A stretch of DNA of 64,000 nucleotides, taken from Burkholderia pseudomultivorans. GTDB taxonomy: Bacteria; Pseudomonadota; Gammaproteobacteria; Burkholderiales; Burkholderiaceae. The notes under the pieces are model-generated. The model was not told the DNA's origin and did no database searches. It saw only the letters and a list, made by a program, of their open reading frames with translations. Below are positions 55,704-64,000 of this stretch, piece by piece; position 1 is the stretch's first letter; the number at the start of each line of letters is the position of its first letter. Both the position numbers and the translations under genes were made by a program. The stretch covers positions 56,496 through 120,495 of the forward strand of contig NZ_CABVPP010000013.1 of the NCBI RefSeq assembly GCF_902499075.1. The letters run 5' to 3'.

Positions 55704-56876
55704 TTACAGGCGGGCGAGCCGTTCGAGCGCGGCCGCGAGCGTGCTTTCCTGCTTCGCGAAGCAGAAGCGCACGACGCCCGATTCGTGCGGCGCATGATAG
55801 AACGCCGACACCGGGATCGCGGCGACGCCGATCTCGGAGGTCAGCCACTTCGAGAATTCCGCTTCGGGCAGATCGCTGATCGCCGAATAGTCGACACACT
55901 GGAAGTACGTGCCCGAGCACGGCAGCAGCTTGAAGCGCGTGCGTTCGAGGCCCGCGCGGAAGAAGTCGCGCTTGTTCTGGTAGAAGTCGGCGAGCGTCAG
56001 GTACGGCGCCGGATCGCGCAGGTAGTCGGCGAGGCCGATCTGCATCGGCGTGTTCACCGTGAACACGTTGAACTGATGGACCTTGCGGAACTCGGCGCTC
56101 AGCGCGGCGGGCGCCGCGACGTAGCCGACCTTCCAGCCCGTCACGTGATAGGTCTTGCCGAAGCTCGACACGATGAAGCTGCGCGCCGCGAGTTCCGGGT
56201 AGCGCGCGACGCTTTCGTGGCGTGCGCCGTCGTACACCATGTGCTCGTACACTTCGTCGGACAGGATCAGCACGTTGGTGCCGCGCACGATTTCCTCGAG
56301 CTTGCGCATGTCCGCCTCGCGCCATACGGTGCCGGTCGGGTTGTGCGGCGTGTTGATCAGGATCATGCGCGTCTTCGGCGTGATCGCGGCCGCGAGACGG
56401 TCGAACGGGATCGCGTAGTCGGGCGCTTCCAGCGTGACGAACACCGGTTTGCCGCCCGCCAGCTCGATCGACGGCAGGTAGCTGTCGTAGGTCGGCTCGA
56501 CGACGATCACCTCGTCGCCCGGATGCACCGCGCACAGGATCGCGGTGAGCAGCGCCTGCGTCGCGCCGGCCGTCACCGTGATCTCGGTGGCCGGATCGTA
56601 GCGGCGTCCGTAGACCTGCGCGATTTTATCTGCGATCGCGTCGCGCAGCGGCGCGACGCCCGCCATCGGCGGATACTGGTTGTGGCCGTTGCGCATCGCG
56701 GCCGCGACCGCGTCGACGATGCGCGGGTCGCAGTCGAAATCCGGGAAGCCCTGGCCGAGGTTCACGGCGCCTTTTTCGGCGGCGAGCGCACTCATGACCG
56801 TGAAGATCGTCGTGCCGACGTTCGGCAGGCGCGAGGGAAAAACGGGAGTCGTTGGCATGTCTGAAGGTGCGTTCAT
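55704..56876 (-). CDS. PLP-dependent aminotransferase (YbdL/kynurenine-type)
   Basis: A 390-residue class I aminotransferase (384 if the ATG at 56858 is used; neither start has a good ribosome binding site). NLGQGFPDFD, QYPPMAGVAPLRDAI, NTPHNPTGTVW and SFGKTYHVTGWKVGY, with the PLP lysine in the last, are all present. These match methionine-specific YbdL and related kynurenine aminotransferases. Acts probably in methionine salvage or aromatic amino acid turnover. Confidence 0.9.
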   Translation of the reverse strand: MNAPSDMPTTPVFPSRLPNVGTTIFTVMSALAAEKGAVNLGQGFPDFDCDPRIVDAVAAAMRNGHNQYPPMAGVAPLRDAIADKIAQVYGRRYDPATEITVTAGATQALLTAILCAVHPGDEVIVVEPTYDSYLPSIELAGGKPVFVTLEAPDYAIPFDRLAAAITPKTRMILINTPHNPTGTVWREADMRKLEEIVRGTNVLILSDEVYEHMVYDGARHESVARYPELAARSFIVSSFGKTYHVTGWKVGYVAAPAALSAEFRKVHQFNVFTVNTPMQIGLADYLRDPAPYLTLADFYQNKRDFFRAGLERTRFKLLPCSGTYFQCVDYSAISDLPEAEFSKWLTSEIGVAAIPVSAFYHAPHESGVVRFCFAKQESTLAAALERLARL

Positions 56877-56908
56877 CGGTACGGTCGAAGTCGTTGATGC
56901 CGGACGCG

Positions 56909-57412
56909 TCAGGCCGGCGTGGCGGTAGCGTTGGCGGCCGGCGCGGCGTCGAGCGCGCAGGCCTCGTTGAACGGCGCGGGCTGCGAGATCCGGAAGCCGA
57001 AGTCGCGTGCGGTGCGCTTCGCGAGCTTCAGCAGCGCGCGGTCTTTCGACACGAGCCACTCGGCCTGCGCGGCGCGTGCGAGTTCGAGAAACTTCTGGTC
57101 GTCGCGGTCCTTGCATTTCGGCAGCGGCGGCGCGTCGGCTGCGACCGGCGCCGGTTCGACGAGGCGCGCGAGACGGGCGACCGTCGCGAGCGCGGCGGCC
57201 TTGTCGATCGCGCGGGCCTGGAACTGCGGATAGTCGAGCACGTGCTCGAGCTCGGTCAGGCAGCGGCTGTCGATCACGGCGGCGAGCGCGCCGCATTCCA
57301 GCGCGGCGCGAATCGGCCGCGTGGCGGGATCGTCGAACACGAGAATGTCGATCCAGACGTTCGAGTCGAGTACGACGCGGCGCGCGACGGGCGGGGCGAG
57401 GGAGCTGGGCAT
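56909..57412 (-). CDS. PIN-domain protein (COG1569-type putative toxin component)
   Basis: A 167-residue protein. The PIN fold's acidic active-site residues fit: D16 in VLDSNVWIDIL, E near 54, and the D-D pair in KCKDRDDQKFLELA near 103. It is of the group annotated as putative toxin-antitoxin ribonuclease, but no small antitoxin gene lies before or after it; its start is 57 bases from the divergent yaaA. The C-terminal ~25 residues are low-complexity. Confidence 0.8.
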   Translation of the reverse strand: MPSSLAPPVARRVVLDSNVWIDILVFDDPATRPIRAALECGALAAVIDSRCLTELEHVLDYPQFQARAIDKAAALATVARLARLVEPAPVAADAPPLPKCKDRDDQKFLELARAAQAEWLVSKDRALLKLAKRTARDFGFRISQPAPFNEACALDAAPAANATATPA

Positions 57413-57469
57413 TCGTTACAATCGGTGGTTTTCGTCTGACCGCACGGCACGGCGTGCCAGCGAGCCTCT

Positions 57470-58252
57470 ATGATAATCGTTCTCTCTCCCGCCAAATCCC
57501 TTGACTACGAGACGCCCGCCCACGTCCCGTCTTACACGGAGCCTGCATTCGTCGGCGACGCGTCGGAACTGATCGACGGGCTGCGCAAGCTGTCGCCGCA
57601 GGACATCGCGACGCTGATGGACATCTCCGACCCGCTCGCGCGGCTGAACTTCCAGCGCTACGCGGACTGGTCGCCCATCTTTACGCCGGCCAATGCGAAG
57701 CAGGCCGTGCTCGCGTTCAACGGCGACGTGTACGAAGGATTCGACGCGAAATCGCTGTCGGCCGACGATCTCGACTACGCGCAGCGGCACGTGCGCGTGC
57801 TGTCGGGCCTGTACGGGCTGCTGCGTCCGCTCGACCTGCTGCAGCCGTACCGGCTCGAGATGAGCACGCGGTTCGCGAACGCGCGCGGCAAGGACCTGTA
57901 CGCATTCTGGGGCGACCGGATCACGCGCGCGCTGAACGAACAGCTCGAAACGCGCAGCGGCGCTTCGCGCGTGCTGATCAATTGCGCGTCGACCGAGTAT
58001 TTCAAGTCGGTCAAGCCGAAGCTGCTGGCCGCGCCGGTGATCACGCCGGTGTTCGAGGACTGGAAGGGCGGTCGCTACAAGATCATCAGCTTCCATGCGA
58101 AGCGCGCGCGCGGCCTGATGGCGCGCTACGTCGTCGAGAATCGCATCGCCGAGCCGCAGGCGCTGCGCGATTTTGCGATGGAAGGCTATGCGTTCGACGC
58201 CGCTGCGTCGAACGATTCGACTTACGTATATCGCCGGCGAGTCGGCGAGTGA
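57470..58252 (+). CDS. yaaA: peroxide stress protein YaaA
   Basis: A 260-residue DUF328 protein. [16 protein letters not shown] is the family's N-terminal block; [35 protein letters not shown] and the C-terminal [12 protein letters not shown] also match. In E. coli YaaA lowers free iron and DNA damage during H2O2 stress, as part of the OxyR regulon. The 57-base space to the divergent PIN gene must hold both promoters. Confidence 0.94.
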   Translation: MIIVLSPAKSLDYETPAHVPSYTEPAFVGDASELIDGLRKLSPQDIATLMDISDPLARLNFQRYADWSPIFTPANAKQAVLAFNGDVYEGFDAKSLSADDLDYAQRHVRVLSGLYGLLRPLDLLQPYRLEMSTRFANARGKDLYAFWGDRITRALNEQLETRSGASRVLINCASTEYFKSVKPKLLAAPVITPVFEDWKGGRYKIISFHAKRARGLMARYVVENRIAEPQALRDFAMEGYAFDAAASNDSTYVYRRRVGE

Positions 58253-58340
58253 CCCTGCCGGCCGTTCACGAGACGGCCGGCGCATGCATCAGGCCCGGCG
58301 CGCGGCACACCGCGCGTGACGGCCGCTCAAGGAGAAACGG

Positions 58341-59495
58341 ATGGCCCTTTCGATCACCAGCAACTTCGACGCGGGCGCAATCGACGTCGTGTCCTGCGAC
58401 AGCCCGGATGCGATCCGGCTGCGCGTGCGCGGCGACAATCGCTCGGAATTCGCGCAGTGGTTCTACTACCGCCTGACCGGCGCGCGCGGCGAGCGGTGCG
58501 TGATGACGTTCGAGAACGCGGACCAATGCGCGTATCCGTCGGGCTGGCGCAACTATGAAGCGGTCGCGAGCTACGACCGCGTCGTCTGGTTCCGCGTGCC
58601 GACGACGTTCGACGGCAAGACGATGACGATCGACCATACGCCCGAGTTCGACAGCATCTACTACGCGTATTTCGAACCGTACTCGGAAGAGCGTCACGCG
58701 GCGTTTCTCGGCGCGGTCCAGCAGTTGCCGCATGCGAGCGTCGTCGAACTCGGCCGTACGGTCGAGGGCCGTCCGATGTCGCTGCTGACGCTCGGCACGC
58801 CGGAGACCGGCGGCGCGCCGAAGAAGAAGGTGTGGATCATCGCGCGCCAGCATCCGGGCGAGACGATGGCCGAGTGGTTCGTCGAAGGGCTGGTCAAGCG
58901 GCTGGCCGGGTGGGGCGACTGGGCCGGCGATCCGGTCGCGCGCAAGCTCTACGATCGCGTGACGTTCCATATCGTGCCGAACATGAATCCCGACGGCAGC
59001 GTGCACGGCAACCTGCGCACCAATGCCGCGGGCGCGAACCTGAACCGCGAGTGGATGGCGCCCGATGCCGAGCGCAGCCCCGAGGTGCTGGCCGTGCGCG
59101 ACGCGATTCATGCGACCGGCTGCGACATGTTCTTCGACATTCACGGCGACGAGGATCTGCCGTACGTGTTCGTCGCCGGTTCGGAGATGCTGCCGAGCTT
59201 CACCGAGCAGCAGGGCAGCGAGCAGGCCGCGTTCATCGAAGCGTTCAAGGTCGCGAGCCCCGACTTCCAGACCGAGCACGGCTATGCGGCAAGCAAGTAC
59301 AAGGAGGACGCGCTGAAGCTCGCGTCGAAGTACATCGGGCATCGCTTCGGCTGCCTGTCGCTGACGCTCGAAATGCCGTTCAAGGACAACGCGAACCTGC
59401 CCGACGAGCGCGTCGGCTGGAACGGCGAGCGCAGCGCGGCGCTCGGCGCGGCGATGCTGGCTGCGATCCTGAAGCACGTCGAGACGTTCGCGTAA
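58341..59495 (+). CDS. M14-type cytosolic carboxypeptidase
   Basis: A 384-residue zinc peptidase of the M14 family. An N-terminal beta-sandwich domain (~1-115) precedes the catalytic domain; zinc ligands are H and E in RQHPGETMAEW (residue ~171) and H in FDIHGDED (residue ~267), and LTLEMPFKD has the general-base glutamate near 350. This two-domain form matches bacterial relatives of cytosolic carboxypeptidases that trim C-terminal glutamates. AAGGAGAAA precedes the start. Confidence 0.9.
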   Translation: MALSITSNFDAGAIDVVSCDSPDAIRLRVRGDNRSEFAQWFYYRLTGARGERCVMTFENADQCAYPSGWRNYEAVASYDRVVWFRVPTTFDGKTMTIDHTPEFDSIYYAYFEPYSEERHAAFLGAVQQLPHASVVELGRTVEGRPMSLLTLGTPETGGAPKKKVWIIARQHPGETMAEWFVEGLVKRLAGWGDWAGDPVARKLYDRVTFHIVPNMNPDGSVHGNLRTNAAGANLNREWMAPDAERSPEVLAVRDAIHATGCDMFFDIHGDEDLPYVFVAGSEMLPSFTEQQGSEQAAFIEAFKVASPDFQTEHGYAASKYKEDALKLASKYIGHRFGCLSLTLEMPFKDNANLPDERVGWNGERSAALGAAMLAAILKHVETFA

Positions 59496-59515
59496 GCGAC
59501 GGCGTCGATCGCAAA

Positions 59516-59551
59516 AAAAAGCCGGGGCATCCTGCGATGCCCCGGCTTTTT
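59516..59551. terminator. bidirectional terminator between the M14 peptidase and the secreted protein gene
   Basis: Ten-base perfect arms GCCGGGGCAT (59521-59530) and ATGCCCCGGC (59537-59546), with A5 before and T5 after. It serves both convergent transcripts. Confidence 0.9.
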
Positions 59552-59577
59552 GCTTCTGTCGTTGCCGCTCCGTCGTA

Positions 59578-60195
59578 TCAGGACTTCTTCGCGGTTTTCT
59601 TTTTCACGGTCTTCTTCTGCGTGCCCGATTTTTTCGCGGCGGCCGACTTCCTGGCGGTGTGGCCCGTCGCCTTGGCCTTGCCGCGGTGCGTCTTGCCCTT
59701 GAACTTCTTCGTCGACGGCGCGGGGCGTTCGACGCGCGGCTTCAGCGGCGGCACCGGATCATTCCAGCTGAACGCGAGCATCTGCTGGCCGACGTAGCCG
59801 CAGCGGAACTTCAGCGGCGTCGGGTCGCCGCCGTCGCTGCGAACGCCGAGCCCGTCGACGGTGACGATGTTGTCGACCTTCACGCGCTGTTTGCCCTGAT
59901 CGAACGAATCGTTCCACGGCGTGATCGTCGCGTTGCTGCTGTCGAATGCGTTCGGCGCGAAATCGACGCGCTCGAACGCGGACGACGTGCTGGCGATGAA
60001 GCTGCCGTGCGCCGCACAATCGGCGACGAGCGGATCGGCGTGCATCTCGTTGACGAATTTGTTGATCAGCTCGGAGCGCTGGTCGAGAAGGTCGGCAAAG
60101 ACCGGTGCCGGAAGCGCAAGCGACAGGCCCGCGACACAGGCCGCCAGCTTGCCGAACGCCCGGAGAATCCGGGGCGAGGCGGGTGAGCTGTCCAT
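59578..60195 (-). CDS. secreted protein with lysine-rich C-terminal tail
   Basis: A 205-residue exported protein from ATG 60195 (an ATG at 60225 would add ten residues). The signal peptide ends near LPAPVFA, residue ~34. The mature part has a helical N-terminus (RSELINKFVNEMHADPLVADC), two cysteines and a beta-rich centre, then a C-terminal tail from ~165 of lysine, alanine and threonine repeats (AKKSGTQKKTVKKK type) that resembles histone H1-like tails. I believe it falls in a Burkholderiaceae-restricted family (possibly the one named BspC) but cannot assign a function. Confidence 0.7.
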   Translation of the reverse strand: MDSSPASPRILRAFGKLAACVAGLSLALPAPVFADLLDQRSELINKFVNEMHADPLVADCAAHGSFIASTSSAFERVDFAPNAFDSSNATITPWNDSFDQGKQRVKVDNIVTVDGLGVRSDGGDPTPLKFRCGYVGQQMLAFSWNDPVPPLKPRVERPAPSTKKFKGKTHRGKAKATGHTARKSAAAKKSGTQKKTVKKKTAKKS

Positions 60196-60365
60196 CTGGT
60201 TATTGGTGAGGAGCGAATGAGGCATCGGGCAGATATAGAGGCCCGATGAAGAACAGGAGTTCAATCTTAGCGTAAAAAAGTCGTGCCGCAGTAGACGGTG
60301 CGCTCTCTCGCGCCGAGCAGGCCGTACACGAGGTACGTCGACGCGCCCTGGAACCGATGTGACGT

Positions 60366-61040
60366 TCAGGCGCGCGGGCCGCCGAGACGATAGCGTCGCA
60401 CGTCGAACGTCGTGACCCACGCGGGGCGATAGACGGCGATGAGCGCGGTCGCCATTCCGGTGAACCAAGCTTCGCCGAGCGCAAGCAGCGCGGTGTTCAG
60501 CAGATAGCCGGCCGGGATCACGACGGGTGTGCCGTCGGCAAGCGCGAGCTGGACACCGGCAGCCGCCGCGGCGACCGCGACGATCGCGATGGCCGGCGAC
60601 AGGAATCCCTGGCCCGTGATGAACGATGCGAGATTGTGCGGCAGCCATGCGATCGCGGCGCGCTGCAGCAACGCCGATACGGCGACCGGTAATGCGCCGT
60701 AAACCAGATAGGTCAGGCCGACGCCTTGCCACGACGCGTCGAAGATGACTGCGGCGATGGCAGTGACGACGCCCATCGCAACCAGCGCGAGGGTCCAGTC
60801 GAATAGTGTGACGAGCAGCGTCGCGCCGAGCAGGTGCATGACGATGCCGTCGTCGAGCCATGCGTTCGAGGCCCACAGCACCGTGATCGCGGTGACGAGC
60901 GCGAGCCATACGTGCTGGAGCGTCGCATCCTGCAGGCGGACGAACGGGCGATTCCAGAACGCGAGCGCAAGCAGGGCCGCGGCGGCGATCCAGCCACCGA
61001 TGCCAATCCAGAACGGAAGCGGTGTGAAAAGAAAACCCAT
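60366..61040 (-). CDS. CbiM-like energy-coupling factor permease family protein
   Basis: A 224-residue membrane protein with about seven helices. The stretches GIVMHLLGATLLVTLFDW, GVGLTYLVYGALPV and LNTALLALGEAWFTGMATALIAVYRPAWVTTFD (in parts) resemble CbiM. It lacks the N-terminal metal-chelating MHIPDG start that CbiM needs for Co/Ni, and no CbiQ/CbiO genes adjoin it. It is probably a diverged relative of unknown substrate. Confidence 0.72.
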   Translation of the reverse strand: MGFLFTPLPFWIGIGGWIAAAALLALAFWNRPFVRLQDATLQHVWLALVTAITVLWASNAWLDDGIVMHLLGATLLVTLFDWTLALVAMGVVTAIAAVIFDASWQGVGLTYLVYGALPVAVSALLQRAAIAWLPHNLASFITGQGFLSPAIAIVAVAAAAAGVQLALADGTPVVIPAGYLLNTALLALGEAWFTGMATALIAVYRPAWVTTFDVRRYRLGGPRA

Positions 61041-61115
61041 GTGTTCATATTACTCGTTGAGCATCAAAGGTGGGAATCCGCGCATGCCGAGCGTCGCAAT
61101 ATCGAGACTGTCGGT

Positions 61116-61958
61116 CTAGCGCTGGCGGCGGAATCGTGCCGGCGGTTCGGCGGCGAGCGGCAATTCGTGCGTGCCGACATGCTCACCCGGCAGCGGGTAC
61201 GGGCGGTCGTTCCGTTGCGCGCGCAGCGGGACCGGGCCGCGCTCACCGAGGGCCGGCTTGCGCGCGCGGTCGCGGCTGGCCAGCAGCACTTCGAGATGGG
61301 GCGACAGCCAGCCGTTGTAGATTGCGACCGCGGCGGCGCGGTTTGCCGCGCCGAGCTGCTGGAAGATGCTGGCAAGGTGGATTTTCACCGTGCCTTCGCT
61401 GATGCCGAGCGTGCGCGCGATCATCTTGTTCGTGCTGCCCAGGTGAACGAACCGCATGATCTGCGCTTGCCTCGGCGACAGCAGGCCGGCGGTCGGGCGA
61501 CGGGGGAGCGATCCGGCGAGCGTCTGGAAATGAGCGTCGCGGCGGGCTGCGAGCGTCGACGTGGACGGCAGCAGGCTGAGGGCGATCGGCGGAATATAGT
61601 GACCGCCGAGCAGCACCATTTCGAGCGCGCGGACGATCAGGTGCGGCCGCGTCGAATGCGGGATCACGCCTGCGACGCCGTAGTTGAAAAAGCGCTGGAT
61701 CGCCTGCGGCGTGGCTTCGTCGATCAGCATCGCGGCGGGCGTCGGCGAGCAGGCGCTGCAGAGCGCCTGAAGTTCGCTGACCCTGCCGACGTCCAGCCAG
61801 TTGATCGCAACGAGATCGAAGCGCTGCGTGCGCAACAGGCGGCGCGCATGGAAGCCGTCGGGCGCGTCGTTGATACGGGCGTGACGGTCGATCTGCCGCA
61901 ACAGGGCCTTCAGCCCGTCACGCCGCTCGGCGTCTGAGTTGAGCACCAGGAACCGCAT
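61116..61958 (-). CDS. LuxR-family response regulator with degenerate receiver domain
   Basis: A 280-residue protein: a receiver-like N-terminal domain (~1-120), a linker and a LuxR-type DNA-binding domain (~160-225; LSPRQAQIMRFVHLG-TNKMIARTLGISEGTVKIHLASIF). The GGAGG before ATG 61958 is clear. The receiver's phosphoacceptor aspartate is replaced by N53 (LVAINWL), and the conserved Thr and Lys positions are also altered (AMLIDE; GVIPHST). The domain is thus likely to act without phosphorylation. A ~45-residue Arg/Pro-rich extension follows the HTH. Confidence 0.85.
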   Translation of the reverse strand: MRFLVLNSDAERRDGLKALLRQIDRHARINDAPDGFHARRLLRTQRFDLVAINWLDVGRVSELQALCSACSPTPAAMLIDEATPQAIQRFFNYGVAGVIPHSTRPHLIVRALEMVLLGGHYIPPIALSLLPSTSTLAARRDAHFQTLAGSLPRRPTAGLLSPRQAQIMRFVHLGSTNKMIARTLGISEGTVKIHLASIFQQLGAANRAAAVAIYNGWLSPHLEVLLASRDRARKPALGERGPVPLRAQRNDRPYPLPGEHVGTHELPLAAEPPARFRRQR

Positions 61959-62097
61959 AGTCAACCTCCATGGATGAGTCATTGATCTGCCGACGGGCAT
62001 GCTGTGGGCCGGATAATGACAAATACCTTACACGATGTCTGCTTGGCCGAAAGGTCTAGGAGAAGTCCGAAATGTCGGGCATCGGAGGTCGGGCAAG

Positions 62098-62130
62098 AAA
62101 AAAGCCGCCCCGGTAGAACCGGGAGCGGCT
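62098..62130 (-). terminator. terminator after the DUF2863 gene
   Basis: On the minus strand, GCCGCTCCCGGT pairs with CCGGGGCGGC (one bulged mismatch) and is followed by six Ts. The + strand coordinates are 62098 (end of the T run) to 62130. Confidence 0.75.
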
Positions 62131-62165
62131 TCGGGCGCACAGGCCGCGCGGGCCGGTGGTGCGGA

Positions 62166-63383
62166 TCAGTGGAAATGCGGCTGGGCGGGCGAGGCGTCCT
62201 CCGGCATTTCGGCGTGGACGATTTCGCCGAGCGGATCGGCGTAGAGCGGCACGCCGCAGTCGTCGCAGTATTCGGGTTCGAAACGGCCAGCGTGCCGGCG
62301 GATATCGGTTACGCCGCATTCCTTCAGCAGGCTCACGATTTCCTCGAGCGGTCCTTCGATCGGTGCCTCGCCCTCGAGCGTCGCGCTGTCGATCGACACA
62401 TCGCCGTTCTCGCGGCCATAAAGCGGCCATACGACGCCGTAGATCACATCGTTGCTGCCGCGCCGCGTGAAGCCGACGCGATATTCGTCGATACGGCGCT
62501 CGCCGAAGCCGGCGACGACGGCGCGCAGTTCCTGCGGCGCTGCACCAAGTGTGTCGAACAGATAACGAATCGCGGTCCGCACCGTGTGCGGGCGTATGCG
62601 TTCGTCCGCATCGCGGCATGCGGAGTAGTACGCGTCCGGAAGCAGGCACTCGAACTCGCATCCGGGCAGCGCGATCGACAGGTTCGGGCCGCCCTGGGCC
62701 ATCCATTGTTCGAGACACTGGCCGCGTTCGATCCGGCTGCCGTGCTCTTCTTCCTGCCAGCGAAACAGCGGGGCGCCGGCAGGCGCCGCGACGGCGGCGA
62801 GCAGGAAGCGCGGGTCGGCCAGGATCGGCGAGGTTTCGGGCAGGTCGCCGAAGTTGAGCTTGGCGGCGTGCTGGCCGAGTGCCGCGTGCGCGAGCTGCTG
62901 CGCGAGCCGGTAGGTTTCGACGTGGTGCCGCGGCAACTGGTCGATGCTGTAAAGGAACGGCGCGAGCCCGACCAGCGTGCCGCTCGCGAGCACGTGCGCC
63001 TGCAGGTGCGTGCGCAGCGCGTCGGCGACATCGCCTTTCAGCGCGCCCGACGGAATCATGTAGCGCGTCCATGCGAGCACGGGCACCGCAACCAGCAGCG
63101 TGTCGTATGGCTGGCCGTCGTGTTCGACCACCATCGACTCGCTGTGCGTTTCGGCCATGTCGGCGAGTGCGCCGTATGCGTCGGGGTGATTTTGCTGAAG
63201 ATGATCGAGCGCTGCGTCGAGCGTGGTCTGGTTGCCGTTGCGGATAATCTTGGCGAGCAGGGCGTCGAGCTTCGCTTCCCAGAAGCGATCCTCGATGCGG
63301 CTACCCGAGGCGAAGAGCGCAAGCGACAGGCCGACCAGCTTGTCGGCATCGGGGGGAAGGCGTTTGGCGATTCGCTGGCGCAT
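62166..63383 (-). CDS. DUF2863 family protein
   Basis: A 405-residue cytoplasmic protein I recognise as DUF2863; function unknown. Visible: a mixed alpha/beta body beginning MRQRIAKRLPPDADKLVGLSLALF, a QWMAQGGPN-SIALPGCEFECLLPDAYYSACRDADERIRP segment in two parts near residues 265-305, and a C-terminal CDDCGVPLYADPLGE zinc-like knuckle with two cysteines near 380. Start ATG 63383 was preferred to the in-frame ATG at 63503, whose extra 40 residues look like non-coding DNA. Confidence 0.8.
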   Translation of the reverse strand: MRQRIAKRLPPDADKLVGLSLALFASGSRIEDRFWEAKLDALLAKIIRNGNQTTLDAALDHLQQNHPDAYGALADMAETHSESMVVEHDGQPYDTLLVAVPVLAWTRYMIPSGALKGDVADALRTHLQAHVLASGTLVGLAPFLYSIDQLPRHHVETYRLAQQLAHAALGQHAAKLNFGDLPETSPILADPRFLLAAVAAPAGAPLFRWQEEEHGSRIERGQCLEQWMAQGGPNLSIALPGCEFECLLPDAYYSACRDADERIRPHTVRTAIRYLFDTLGAAPQELRAVVAGFGERRIDEYRVGFTRRGSNDVIYGVVWPLYGRENGDVSIDSATLEGEAPIEGPLEEIVSLLKECGVTDIRRHAGRFEPEYCDDCGVPLYADPLGEIVHAEMPEDASPAQPHFH

Positions 63384-63671
63384 GTTAAATACGTATAGAA
63401 AGAGGCGAAGAACCTCACATTCTAGTCCGTTCTGTGCGCTATAAGCGGTGTCGCGCCATCGTGCGGTCGGATGCCCGAAATTCGGGGCGCGAAAAAACTG
63501 CACTAAACCTCTTGCGCGGAACGGCCAACGTGCCTAGAATCACGCCTCTTTCGCGCTAACGGCAACGCGGCGCGAGAGAGGGAAGCGGAGTCGGTGGTGT
63601 GCAGTGGTCTTGGGCACGCGGCTGGCGAAGGAAGAAGAACCCCGCAGTCGCAACGCTGTAGCAAAAAGTTG
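63384..63671. other. intergenic space upstream of the rRNA promoter
   Basis: About 290 bases with no convincing ORF. TAGAAT on the minus strand at about 63424-63419 may be the -10 for the DUF2863 gene. An A-rich patch (GCAAAAAG, 63659-63668) directly before the rRNA -35 could be an UP element. Confidence 0.5.
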
Positions 63672-63700
63672 TTGACGACTTGCGAAACACGGTTCATAAT
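63672..63700 (+). promoter_or_regulatory. rRNA operon promoter
   Basis: TTGACG (63672-63677), 17-base spacer, CATAAT (63695-63700); predicted start near 63707. A GC-rich discriminator is not obvious (CTCGCTTC follows). Confidence 0.8.
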
Positions 63701-63759
63701 CTCGCTTCTCTGCTGCTGAAAACGCAGCGCTGCTACGAAGCCCAGTGCTTGGTGCAGAA

Positions 63760-63772
63760 TGCTCTTTAAAAA
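63760..63772 (+). promoter_or_regulatory. rRNA leader boxA antitermination site
   Basis: TGCTCTTTAAAAA matches the boxA element of rRNA leaders (E. coli TGCTCTTTAACA) where Nus factors load. A boxC-like TGTGGGCGC stands at 63788-63796. Confidence 0.8.
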
Positions 63773-63946
63773 CTAACAGCCGATAAGTGTGGGCGCTTGA
63801 TGTGAGCGAGACCCGGTCCTCGGATCGGGATAGCAAAAGTATCAAGAGTCTCACACTAAAGTAAGTCAGGTTTATGAAGCAATTCATTGACCTGTCAGCT
63901 TTGAGTGAGCGACCGGTTCTACGGAACCGAAAACAGTAACAGGTTT

Positions 63947-64000
63947 GAACTGAAGAGTTTGATCCTGGCTCAGATTGAACGCTGGCGGCATGCCTTACAC
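63947..64000 (+). rRNA. rrs: 16S rRNA, 5' end (partial)
   Basis: The sequence GAACTGAAGAGTTTGATCCTGGCTCAG begins here, the universal 5' end of bacterial 16S rRNA including the 27F primer site. The gene runs off the window. Confidence 0.97.

Overview
This is a 64 kb chromosomal segment from a high-GC betaproteobacterium. The gene content and order (ilvI-ilvH-ilvC-psd-pssA-leuA; rpsO-pnp-quinone oxidoreductase-tpiA-secG-tRNA-Leu-nuoA to nuoN-DUF2818-Nudix-DUF1178) and the strong G/C third-position bias point to Burkholderia, most likely the B. cepacia complex, chromosome 1. The assignment comes from recognising gene order and protein families, not from a search. I see no prophage, insertion sequence, CRISPR array or integrative element; this is vertically inherited backbone.

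Layout. 1-5.4 kb (+): DUF4126 membrane protein, FtsX-type ABC permease, group II truncated haemoglobin, AlaX-type tRNA editing protein, DUF924. 5.5-9.7 kb (-): GT83/ArnT-like glycosyltransferase, SDR oxidoreductase, LOG-family phosphoribohydrolase, TetR regulator. 9.9-12.4 kb (-): a three-gene unit of PlcP-like metallophosphoesterase, GT4 glycosyltransferase and diacylglycerol kinase, preceded by a candidate PHO box. This looks like a phosphate-starvation lipid-remodelling operon. 12.6-14.9 kb (-): ECF sigma factor, DUF3619, DUF3106 and RDD protein. 15.1-22.4 kb (+): branched-chain amino acid synthesis genes interleaved with phosphatidylethanolamine synthesis, with a leucine-rich leader peptide before leuA. 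22.4-25.4 kb (-): SulP transporter with beta-carbonic anhydrase, and a BamE-like lipoprotein.

25.6-32.2 kb (+): solitary periplasmic binding protein, rpsO, pnp, quinone oxidoreductase, tpiA, secG. 32.3 kb: tRNA-Leu(GAG) with its own promoter. 32.5-48.9 kb (+): the complete 14-gene complex I operon followed by DUF2818, Nudix hydrolase and DUF1178 genes. 49.0-52.4 kb (+): two acyl-CoA dehydrogenases and two MaoC hydratases, preceded by a tandem pair of covarying RNA hairpins. 52.4-61.96 kb: mixed metabolic genes on both strands (two glutathione transferases, histidine phosphatase, enoyl-CoA hydratase-type protein, aminotransferase, PIN protein, YaaA, M14 peptidase, a secreted protein, a CbiM-like membrane protein, a LuxR regulator with a degenerate receiver). 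62.2-63.4 kb (-): DUF2863. 63.67-64.0 kb (+): rRNA operon promoter, boxA antiterminator and the first 54 bases of 16S rRNA.

The items most worth following up are the PHO box/PlcP-GT4-DgkA operon, the covarying tandem hairpins before the acyl-CoA dehydrogenase genes, and the leucine leader peptide rich in rare CTA codons, which appears to be translated from a leaderless transcript.
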